Of a DNA stretch of 24,246 bases, positions 14,864-21,288 are shown piece after piece. Both the position numbers and the translations under genes were made by a program. Position 1 is the first letter of the stretch, and every line of letters begins with the position of its first letter. The notes below the pieces were generated by a model. That model had not been told where the DNA came from. It made no database searches and worked only from the letters and a program-made list of their open reading frames with translations. Source of the DNA: JBDTMT01 sp033764095 (GTDB lineage Bacteria; Desulfobacterota; Binatia; HRBIN30; CADEER01); NCBI GenBank assembly GCA_033764095.1, contig JANRJF010000172.1, positions 1 through 24,246 of the forward strand, in the 5' to 3' direction.

Positions 14864-15649
14864 ATGAGCGATCCAGTGACGACAGCGACCTCGACGACCG
14901 CTACGGCCGCGGCACACGGACCGTGGGAGGCAGCCCTGGATGTACTGCGCCAATGGGATCCGGTCTGGGCGGACGCCTGCGCGAAGATGTCCACCAATCC
15001 GTGGTCGAGCGGCGTCCTGTCGCGCAAGTTCGTCGAGCTGGTCGGTGTCGGACTGAACGCCGCCTGCACCAACCTCAACCCCGAGGGCACGCGGCGACAC
15101 ATCCGCGCCGCGCTCGCCGCCGGGGCGAGCCGCGCCGAGATCGTGTTCGTGCTCAAGTGCGCGACGGTGATGTCGATCCATTCGTGCAGCCTCGGCGCGC
15201 CGATCCTGCTCGCGGAGGCCGCGGCGGCGGGCCGCCAGCCGGCCCCCAAGCCGGCCGCCGCGACCCCGGCGTGCGACAGGATGCGAGCGATCGGACAGTG
15301 GAACGCGGCGTGGGACCCGTTCTATCAGCTCGACCCGGTGTGGACCGACGAGTTCATGGCCACCGGCGCGGGGATCTACGGCAGCGGCGTCATGTCCGCC
15401 AGGGAAACCGAGCTGCTGAGCATTGCCTTCGACGCATCCTTCACGCACATGTACGCGCCCGGTACGCAGCGGCACATCCACAACGCCCTGCAAGCGGGCG
15501 CGACGATGGAGGAGATCATGGAGGTGCTCAAGCTCTGCGTGGCCCAGGGCGTGCAGGCGTGCAATCTGGCGGTGCCGATCCTCGCCGAGGAACTGGCCCG
15601 CCGAGCGGGCCTCGACGCGGGCGAGCGTGGCGGCACGCCATCGGCGTGA
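14864..15649 (+). CDS. Tandem carboxymuconolactone-decarboxylase (AhpD-like) domain protein
   Basis: The 261-residue protein holds two copies of a CMD fold. Repeat 1 (about 45-120) reads NLNPEGTRRHIRAALAAGAS and ends SCSLGAPILLAE. Repeat 2 (about 160-250) reads MYAPGTQRHIHNALQAGAT and ends ACNLAVPILAEE. Both repeats keep the GTxRHIxxALxAGA core, but neither has the CxxC of AhpD, so peroxidase activity of that type is unlikely. A lactone decarboxylase or other lyase-like role is possible. An Ala/Pro linker joins the halves. The gene follows the BKACE gene in the same direction with 28 nt between; the Shine-Dalgarno is weak. Confidence 0.8.
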   Translation: MSDPVTTATSTTATAAAHGPWEAALDVLRQWDPVWADACAKMSTNPWSSGVLSRKFVELVGVGLNAACTNLNPEGTRRHIRAALAAGASRAEIVFVLKCATVMSIHSCSLGAPILLAEAAAAGRQPAPKPAAATPACDRMRAIGQWNAAWDPFYQLDPVWTDEFMATGAGIYGSGVMSARETELLSIAFDASFTHMYAPGTQRHIHNALQAGATMEEIMEVLKLCVAQGVQACNLAVPILAEELARRAGLDAGERGGTPSA

Positions 15650-15663
15650 AGGCAGGCGACGCG

Positions 15664-16236
15664 ATGTCTGCGGAGCGCCCGTCGGATGGGCGGGAACGAA
15701 GCGACGACCAGATGCCGGGTTGGCGGCAGAGGATCGTCGACGCGATCGTCGAGTTCTACCTCGACTTCCTGTATCTGGCCTTCTTCCTGGTCGCCTTCGC
15801 CTGGTACAGGCGTTTGATCCTGGCCGAGTACGACATCCACTACCTGAACTACTGGGTACCGCTGATCGAAGCGGCAGTGCTGGCGAAGGTGATCATGCTC
15901 GGCGACCTGATGCGCTTCGGCCATGGACTGGAGCGCCGCCCGCTGCTGGTGCCGACGCTGTGGCGCACGTTCCTGTTCAGCCTGTACGTGGCCATCTTCA
16001 GCGTGATCGAACGGACGCTGAGCGGGCTGCTGCACGGCAAGGGACTGGGCGCCGGACTGGCCGAGCTGGCGGACAAGGGCCGCTACGAGCTGCTCGCGCA
16101 GTGCATCATCGTCTTCTGCGCCTTCGTCCCCTTCTTCGCCTTCAAGGAGCTGGAAGTGGTGCTGGGCAAGGAGAAGCTACGCGACCTCTTCTGGCGCCGC
16201 GGGGCGGCGGCGATGCTCGAGGAACAGCGTGGCTGA
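15664..16236 (+). CDS. Four-helix membrane protein of the BKACE cassette, unknown family
   Basis: The 190-residue protein has four hydrophobic segments, with charged ends. They are at about residues 28-55 (FYLDFLYLAFFLVAFAWY), 62-84 (WVPLIEAAVLAKVIMLG), 100-122 (RTFLFSLYVAIFSVIERTL) and 143-168 (LLAQCIIVFCAFVPFFAFKEL). Conserved-looking polar residues (GDLMRFGHGLERRP) lie between helices two and three. It starts 15 nt after the CMD stop, so it is probably in the same transcript. I do not recognise the family. The ATG at 15664 has only a weak purine stretch upstream. Confidence 0.7.
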   Translation: MSAERPSDGRERSDDQMPGWRQRIVDAIVEFYLDFLYLAFFLVAFAWYRRLILAEYDIHYLNYWVPLIEAAVLAKVIMLGDLMRFGHGLERRPLLVPTLWRTFLFSLYVAIFSVIERTLSGLLHGKGLGAGLAELADKGRYELLAQCIIVFCAFVPFFAFKELEVVLGKEKLRDLFWRRGAAAMLEEQRG

Positions 16237-16353
16237 GGCACCGGGTGGCGGCGGCCGCATGGCGAGGTCGAACGCGCGAGAATTCTCATCGCCGACGCTG
16301 ACGGCGTGGCGCGCTCACGGCTGGTATTGGCGTGACGAGGTAAGGAGGGGCGC

Positions 16354-17310
16354 ATGCCCAAGACGGTGACGAAGAAAAGCAAGCGCGCACAGGCGCCGAA
16401 GCGGATCGGGCGGGCGCGGCGCGTCCCCGACATCAAGCCCGGTCGCTACCGCGACGGCATGCCGTACAACGAGGTGCAGTATCTCGAGGCCAAGCTGATC
16501 CTGCGGCCGAACCACTTCACCTCGCGCAAGAGCCTCTTCGACTTCGCCAAGGTGATGCGGCGCCCGGCGGACGCGGCGGAAGTCGACTTCACCCCCGACG
16601 GCTTCGCCGACGAGCCGCTGCAGATCCGCGAAGTGCTGTTCATGGACACGCCCGACTTCCGCCTCTACAACAACGCCTTCATCCTGCGGCGGCGCATTCC
16701 GTACTTCGAGGGCTTCCCGATCGGCGATCCCGAGGTGGTCTTCAAGTTCCGCCACCCCGAAATCCAACAGGCCGCCGAGATGGACGTGCGGCCGAACATC
16801 CGCGGCGACTACCGGGTCAAGTTCAAGGCCGAGGCCCTGCCGCTCAAGGACCGACTCGGCGGCATCCGCATGCTGTACTCGCACAACGTGGAGTTCGGCC
16901 TCAGCGCCCTGCAGGATGGCGACCGGACGAGCCTCGACACGATCGTCAGCATCCTCCCGGCGCTGAGCTCGCTGAAGCGCAAGCCGGGAGAGCGCCTGGA
17001 GCTGGTGGGGGACACCATCGTCGAGGAGATCCTGCAGGACATCGGCACCCTCGACTTCGGCGGCGGCGTCACCGCGGTGCCGAACGTCGCGCTGTGGCGC
17101 ACGCGCGGCGACCATCGGCCGTTGATCGGCGAGTTCGCCTTCCAGATCAAGTTCAAGCGCCGCGAGGATCTCAACGAGCAGGCCATGCAGCGCGCCGAAG
17201 CGTTCTTCCTCGCCCTGCAGAACGAGGCCAAGGACTGGATCTCGCTCGGCGCGACCAAGACCGGGGTCGTCTACCGGCTCGAGGGCAACCCGCCGCACGC
17301 CCACGAGTGA
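16354..17310 (+). CDS. CYTH / triphosphate tunnel-like protein
   Basis: The 318-residue protein starts at an ATG with AAGGAGG 5 nt upstream. After a basic N-terminal tail it has features of the triphosphate tunnel fold. These are an ExK near the first strand (YLEAKLIL, Glu45 and Lys47), a strand-turn LFMDTPDFRLYNNAFILRRR resembling the YFDTPxxxLxxxxxxLRxR motif, basic strands EVVFKFRH and YRVKFKAE, and GEFAFQIKFKRR late in the protein. The family hydrolyses or builds triphosphate and polyphosphate compounds inside a beta-tunnel. The assignment is by pattern only. It is followed by a membrane protein gene 51 nt downstream. Confidence 0.55.
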   Translation: MPKTVTKKSKRAQAPKRIGRARRVPDIKPGRYRDGMPYNEVQYLEAKLILRPNHFTSRKSLFDFAKVMRRPADAAEVDFTPDGFADEPLQIREVLFMDTPDFRLYNNAFILRRRIPYFEGFPIGDPEVVFKFRHPEIQQAAEMDVRPNIRGDYRVKFKAEALPLKDRLGGIRMLYSHNVEFGLSALQDGDRTSLDTIVSILPALSSLKRKPGERLELVGDTIVEEILQDIGTLDFGGGVTAVPNVALWRTRGDHRPLIGEFAFQIKFKRREDLNEQAMQRAEAFFLALQNEAKDWISLGATKTGVVYRLEGNPPHAHE

Positions 17311-17361
17311 GGCGGTGGTGATGCCGCATCCCGTTGGGCCCACAGCCGTCGCGCGCCGATC

Positions 17362-17868
17362 GTGAAGTGGCCGGAGCTCCTGCACGACGACCTGCTCGGG
17401 GTCCGCTTCGCGCTCAACGTCTGCATCGCCTCGGCGGTGCTCTGGTACGTCCTGCGCCACCTCGCCGATACCAATCCGATCTGGGCGATCGCCTCGATGA
17501 TCGCGGCGGCGGATCCGCAGGTGGTCGAGGCCAAGCGCATGTTCCGCAGCCGCATGATCAACGTGCTGGTCGGCTGCGCGATCGGACTGCTGTTCCTGCT
17601 GGTCGGCGGCGAGAAGGAATGGAAGCTGCCGCTGGCGCTGGGGGTGGCGGTGCTGATCTCCTCCTACGTCGTCCGCGTCCAGACGATGTGGCGGCAGGCG
17701 CCGATCACGGCGGCCATCGTCATCGCCGCCGGGCTGCTGCACGAGTCGAAGCTCACCGGCATCGAGCACGGCCTGCACAAGGTCGCCGAGGTCATCTTCG
17801 GCTGCCTCACCGGCCTCACGGTGAGCTGGTTGATGGCCAGGCTCTGGCCACTGCATACGAAGAGATAA
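17362..17868 (+). CDS. FUSC/aromatic-acid-exporter-like half-size membrane protein
   Basis: The 168-residue protein starts at GTG 17362 and contains about five hydrophobic segments (LNVCIASAVLWYVLRHL, NPIWAIASMIAA, INVLVGCAIGLLFLLVGG, LPLALGVAVLISSYVV, APITAAIVIAAGLLH). The order of WAxxSMIAAADPQ followed by RMxxxLVGCAIG resembles the repeating membrane module of the FUSC/ArAE efflux family, where full proteins have two such modules plus a soluble part. This would be a minimal single module. It follows the CYTH-like gene and ends just before a 14-nt palindrome. Substrate unknown. Confidence 0.65.
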   Translation: MKWPELLHDDLLGVRFALNVCIASAVLWYVLRHLADTNPIWAIASMIAAADPQVVEAKRMFRSRMINVLVGCAIGLLFLLVGGEKEWKLPLALGVAVLISSYVVRVQTMWRQAPITAAIVIAAGLLHESKLTGIEHGLHKVAEVIFGCLTGLTVSWLMARLWPLHTKR

Positions 17869-17882
17869 GCGCCCCGGGGCGC
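17869..17882. other. Perfect 14-nt palindrome after the FUSC-like gene
   Basis: GCGCCCCGGGGCGC begins directly after the stop codon at 17866-17868. It has no loop of its own and no T-run, so a terminator role is doubtful; it may be a chance GC palindrome. Beyond it, to 18066, I see no gene. Confidence 0.3.
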
Positions 17883-18066
17883 CGCTGCGACAGCAGGCTC
17901 GCCTCCCGCGCACAGCCCGGCGGGCGCAGCGCCCGGCGCGCAATCTCCCGAAAGTAGACGGACCGGTGACGCCGCGCGGACCGCTGGCGCTTCGGCACGG
18001 CGCCCTCTCGCGTCCGGTATGCCGCTTGCTGACCGGTGCTCCAGCTGCAGAGCCAGGAGTCACAGC

Positions 18067-18591
18067 ATGCGCGGACGGCGGCGAGCTCTCGTACGAATGG
18101 CGGCGTTCTTCCTGGCCGCGGTGGCAGTGCTGGCGACGGCACGCGCCGTCGCGGCACATGCCACGCTCTTTCTCTTCGGCGCGCACGCGTATGCCGGCGA
18201 GCCCGGGACGATCACGATGCGCATTCCACACGGCTGCACCGGAGGGCTGGCCACCGACAAGATCGTGGCCCGGTTCAACTGGCGCTGGCTGGCGGTGGCG
18301 CCGCAGGAGGTCGACGGCTGGCAGGCGACGGTGGAGCGCGCACGGCGCGGCACCTGGGTCGTCACCTGGACGGCGACCGGCGACGGACTGGCCAACGACG
18401 AGATCGGCGATTTTCCCCTCGCCGTGACCTTGCCGGCGACGCCCGGCGACTACGCGACGCCGACGGTGCAGTACTGCGGCAGCGTGGCGATGTCGTGGAC
18501 CGACCCGTATCGCGGCGCGGCGGACGGCGACCACCCGTCACCGCCGGAGTATCCCGCGCCCTGGGTACGCGTGCGCAGCAGCGCACCCTGA
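18067..18591 (+). CDS. YcnI-like (DUF1775) secreted copper-site protein
   Basis: The 174-residue protein starts at ATG 18067 with AGGAG 7 nt upstream, preferred over 18019. It has a signal peptide (basic start, then MAAFFLAAVAVLATARAVA). Cleavage after AVAA would leave His as residue 1 of the mature chain (HATLFLFG), the histidine that binds copper in YcnI proteins. Later parts fit the family: MRIPHGCTGGLATDKI, EVDGWQATVE, TGDGLANDEIGDFPLAVTLP, YCGSVAMSWTD and DHPSPPEYPAPWV. Unlike YcnI of Bacillus there is no visible C-terminal membrane anchor, and no PCuAC or CopCD neighbour. Confidence 0.82.
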   Translation: MRGRRRALVRMAAFFLAAVAVLATARAVAAHATLFLFGAHAYAGEPGTITMRIPHGCTGGLATDKIVARFNWRWLAVAPQEVDGWQATVERARRGTWVVTWTATGDGLANDEIGDFPLAVTLPATPGDYATPTVQYCGSVAMSWTDPYRGAADGDHPSPPEYPAPWVRVRSSAP

Positions 18592-18727
18592 TTCTGGCGC
18601 GTTGCGCCGCGGCGGCTCGGGCGGCATCCTACCGTCCGCCGGGGCGTCCCGGCGCCGGCGCCGCAGCGTGACGTCGAGCTGGCACGCCTGCGCCGGCGCA
18701 TCGTCCACCCGAGGCACCGCCAACGTT

Positions 18728-18750
18728 CCTGGTAGCCGGCCGCTACCAGG
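18728..18750. repeat. Hairpin CCTGGTAGC-N5-GCTACCAGG
   Basis: A perfect 9-bp stem with loop CGGCC. It shares the core GTAGCCGGCC with the arms of the larger inverted repeat starting 28 nt downstream. This suggests a solo or decayed copy of the same element. Confidence 0.7.
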
Positions 18751-18777
18751 GGCGGGCCCGTTCACGTGCCTGATCGG

Positions 18778-18885
18778 GTAGCCGGCCGCCCTCGTGTCGG
18801 CCGGCGGTGCGCAGCCCCGCCGGGTCCGTCCAACCGCGCACGGCGTCGCGACGCGACGCCGGCCGACACGAGGTCGGCCGGCTAC
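18778..18885. repeat. 108-bp inverted-repeat element with 29-nt arms
   Basis: The left arm (18778-18806) and right arm (18857-18885) are inverted copies matching at 28 of 29 positions, built from GTAGCCGGCC, CGTGTCGGCC and relatives. The 50-nt centre holds a further inverted pair GTGCGC/GCGCAC and the palindrome CGTCGCGACG. It encodes no protein. This is probably a miniature palindromic repeat element of the genome. Confidence 0.75.
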
Positions 18886-19032
18886 CAGGACGTGGTGGAT
18901 GAGGGCGCCTTCGACCTTGCACGCCAACGTCGCCGTGCGTACCGGCGACCCTGCCGCCGCCCAGAGCGGCATTCCGCCGGGCGCGCGGCGCCACACTGGA
19001 CACGCCGGGAATTCGACGGTACTGTCGGTAAC

Positions 19033-19656
19033 ATGAAATCTGCGAGGCGCAGCGCCGTGCGCAAGCGCGTGTACCGGATGGATGCGCGGGCGCGCGGCAT
19101 GGAGGAGACGCGGGGAAGGATTCTCGAGGCGGCGCACCGGCTCTGGCTCGAGCTCGCGTACGACGCGGTCACGCTGGAGCGGGTCGCGAAGCGTGCCGCG
19201 GTCTCGAAGCAAACCGTGCTGCGGCTGTTCGGCTCCAAGGATCGGCTGGCGGTCGCGGTGGCCGACTGGCAGCGGCCGCGCGAGGAAGCGGCCCGCGCCG
19301 CGGCGCCGGGCGACGTGCAGGCCGCGGTGGCCCAGTTGGTCGACCGCTACGAGGAGATGGGCGACGCCAACGTCCGGATGCTGGACCTCGAACGGCGCGT
19401 GCCGGCGGTGCGGCACCTGCTGGTACAGGCGCGCGACAGCCACCGGCAGTGGATCGAGCGCGTGTTCGCGCCGTTCCTGGCCGGAGGTCGGGGCGCCGCG
19501 CGCCGCCGCCGGGTGATGGCGTTCTACGCCGCCACGGACGTGACCCTGTGGAAGCTCCTGCGCCGTGACTTCGAGTTGAGCCGCACGCAGAGCGAAGCGG
19601 TGATGCTCGATCTGGTCCGGGGATTGATGCCTGGAGCCGGGAGGACGTCGCCATGA
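19033..19656 (+). CDS. TetR-family transcriptional regulator
   Basis: The 207-residue protein has a TetR helix-turn-helix: RGRILEAAHRLWLELAYDAV, then TLERVAKRAAVSKQTVLRLF and GSKDRLAVAV. The C-terminal ligand domain is poorly conserved and unassigned. The start is ATG 19033 or 19078 (MDARARG), with no clear Shine-Dalgarno for either. The stop overlaps the following glycosyltransferase start by 4 nt (ATGA), so the two are co-translated and the regulator probably controls its own operon. Inverted repeats lie 150-300 nt upstream. Confidence 0.82.
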   Translation: MKSARRSAVRKRVYRMDARARGMEETRGRILEAAHRLWLELAYDAVTLERVAKRAAVSKQTVLRLFGSKDRLAVAVADWQRPREEAARAAAPGDVQAAVAQLVDRYEEMGDANVRMLDLERRVPAVRHLLVQARDSHRQWIERVFAPFLAGGRGAARRRRVMAFYAATDVTLWKLLRRDFELSRTQSEAVMLDLVRGLMPGAGRTSP

Positions 19657-20969
19657 GCACGCGCCGCTTCCTGTTCACGATGTGGGAGGGCGGCGGCGCG
19701 GTGCCACCGATGCTGGGAATTGCGCGCCGGCTCATCGGCCGCGGGCACGTCGTCCGCGTGCTGGGCGACCCGACGATCGGCGCAGAGGCCACCAGCGCGG
19801 GCTGCTCGTTCACGCCGTGGCGTCGCGCGCCGCATCGCACGACCCTCCGTCCCGAGGACGACCTGATGAAGGACTGGGAGGCCTCGAGCCCGCTGGCGAT
19901 GATGGGCCGCCTGCGTGACGTGTTCATCACCGCTCCGGCGGAACGCTATGCGGCCGATACGCTCGACGCGATGGCGCAGTGGCCGGTCGACGCGATCGTC
20001 AGCGACTACTTCCTGTTCGGCGCCATGATGGCGGCCGAGAAGGCCGGCATCCCCCGCGTGGCCGTCATCCCGAACATCTGGCCGCTGCCCACGCCGGGCG
20101 CTCCAGCATTCGGCCCGGGATTTCTGCCGGCGCGGAGCGCGCTCGGCAGGATGCGCGACGCACTGCTGAATGCGCTGACGCTGCGCCTCTTCGATCGGGC
20201 GCTACCGGCGCTCAACGCCACCCGCGGCCGGCTCGGGCTGGCGCCGTCGCGCGCCTTCTTCGAGCAATGCCTCGCGTCGCAGGCCGTGCTCGTGCTGACC
20301 AGCGCGCGCTTCGACTTCAGCTCGCGCGCCGTGGCGGGCAACGTGCACTACGTCGGTCCGATCCTCGACGATCCGGAGTGGGCGGAGCCGTGGCGCCCTC
20401 CGTGGCCGCCGGAGAACCGCGATCCGCTCGTGCTGGTCGGCTTCAGCTCGACCTTCCAGGATCAGGCGGCGGTGCTGCGCCGTGTCGTCGAAGCGCTCGC
20501 CACCCTCGAGGTACGCGCGCTGGTCACGCTCGGAGAGATGCTCGACGAGCACGAGGTGCGCTCGTCGGGTGCCGTGGTGGTCGTGCGATCGGCCCGCCAT
20601 CGCGACATCCTGCCGCACGCCGCGCTGCTCGTGACCCACTGCGGACACGGTACGACCCTCAAGGGCCTCGCGGCCGGCGTTCCCATGGTCTGCATGCCGA
20701 TGGGGCGCGACCAGAACGACACCGCGGCGCGCGTGGTCCACGCCGGCGCCGGCGTGCGCCTGAGGCCGAGCGCCGCGCCGCGCGTGATCCGCGCCGCCGT
20801 GCTGCGCGTCCTCGGCGACGGGCGCTACCGGCTGGCCGCGCAACGCATGGCGGAGGCGATCGCGTTGGAGCAGGCAGACGTGGATCCGCTGGCGCCGATC
20901 GAGCGCGTCGTGGGCGCAGCACCTCCCACCCGCGATCCCGACCGCGCCACCGCCAAGTCCACGCGGTGA
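19653..20969 (+). CDS. GT-B glycosyltransferase (GT1/UGT-like)
   Basis: The 438-residue protein has a GT-B fold. The N-terminal domain starts RRFLFTMWEGGGAVPPMLGI with RLIGRGHVVRVLGD. The C-terminal domain has LVLVGFSSTFQDQ and the nucleotide-sugar signature THCGHGTTLKGLAAGVPMVC then MPMGRDQNDTAARV. Such enzymes glycosylate lipids, carotenoids or small hydrophobic molecules. The usual catalytic His in the first glycine loop is replaced (WEGGGAVPP), as in a subgroup of MGT-like enzymes. The start is fixed by the ATGA overlap with the TetR gene. No partner biosynthetic genes are visible, so the acceptor is unknown. Confidence 0.82.
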   Translation: MSTRRFLFTMWEGGGAVPPMLGIARRLIGRGHVVRVLGDPTIGAEATSAGCSFTPWRRAPHRTTLRPEDDLMKDWEASSPLAMMGRLRDVFITAPAERYAADTLDAMAQWPVDAIVSDYFLFGAMMAAEKAGIPRVAVIPNIWPLPTPGAPAFGPGFLPARSALGRMRDALLNALTLRLFDRALPALNATRGRLGLAPSRAFFEQCLASQAVLVLTSARFDFSSRAVAGNVHYVGPILDDPEWAEPWRPPWPPENRDPLVLVGFSSTFQDQAAVLRRVVEALATLEVRALVTLGEMLDEHEVRSSGAVVVVRSARHRDILPHAALLVTHCGHGTTLKGLAAGVPMVCMPMGRDQNDTAARVVHAGAGVRLRPSAAPRVIRAAVLRVLGDGRYRLAAQRMAEAIALEQADVDPLAPIERVVGAAPPTRDPDRATAKSTR

Positions 20970-21023
20970 TCCGCATTCCGGCGGTGTAGCAGCAGCGCGT
21001 GCCCGCCCTGACCTTGTATGTCG

Positions 21024-21046
21024 CTTCCCGCGCGATGCGGGGGAAG
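21024..21046. repeat. Degenerate copy of the CTTCCCCCGC hairpin
   Basis: CTTCCCGC (21024-21031) pairs with GCGGGGGAAG (21037-21046) apart from two missing cytosines. It resembles the intact hairpin 130 nt downstream. Confidence 0.5.
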
Positions 21047-21066
21047 GGATCGTACCGCGATGCCGA

Positions 21067-21086
21067 CGCGGCCGCCGGCGGCCGCG
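21067..21086. other. Perfect 20-nt palindrome
   Basis: CGCGGCCGCCGGCGGCCGCG is fully self-complementary. In such GC-rich DNA short palindromes are frequent, but 20 nt without mismatch between two hairpins is notable. Confidence 0.4.
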
Positions 21087-21172
21087 CGCGCGTCGATCTC
21101 ACCTCCGCCGTCGCCGGCCGCGCGCGGGTGAAGATCAACGGCCGCGGCCTGCGATCACCACGCACCAAGGCT

Positions 21173-21198
21173 CCTTCCCCCGCGTCAGCGGGGGAAGG
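21173..21198. repeat. Hairpin repeat CCTTCCCCCGC-GTCA-GCGGGGGAAGG
   Basis: A perfect 11-bp stem with a four-base loop, followed by CTGGGATGGGGGTC. This arrangement matches a class of intergenic palindromic repeats common in GC-rich proteobacteria (purine-rich stem then a G-rich tail). No T-run follows, so it is not a typical intrinsic terminator. Confidence 0.65.
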
Positions 21199-21288
21199 CT
21201 GGGATGGGGGTCCTGCCGTGAACGCCGAACTGGTGAGCGGCTGCGCGCATGCGTGCGGGACCCGGCGGTGTGTGGCAGATATGGACGA

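Larger units (their letters stand above)
18592..19032. other. Intergenic region holding nested palindromes
   Basis: No supported gene lies in these 441 nt; the open frames on both strands are GC-rich by-products. The notable content is the inverted repeats at 18728-18885. The last 120 nt should contain the TetR promoter, but I see no convincing -35/-10 pair. Confidence 0.5.
20970..21288. other. Intergenic region with three palindromes
   Basis: No gene is supported in these 319 nt. The region contains a degenerate hairpin (21024-21046), a perfect 20-nt palindrome (21067-21086) and a perfect 11-bp hairpin (21173-21198). Confidence 0.5.

Noticed and set aside
16315..18534. 739-codon minus-strand open frame
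   Set aside because: It covers the CYTH-like, FUSC-like and YcnI-like genes in antisense and shows only low-complexity sequence.
18743..19003. Small minus-strand protein in the palindrome region
   Set aside because: The frame reads through inverted repeats, has no ribosome-binding site and is composed of Arg/Pro/Gly.
21173..21198. Intrinsic terminator after the glycosyltransferase gene
   Set aside because: The stem is strong, but no T-run follows, it lies about 200 nt after the stop, and it resembles a dispersed repeat.
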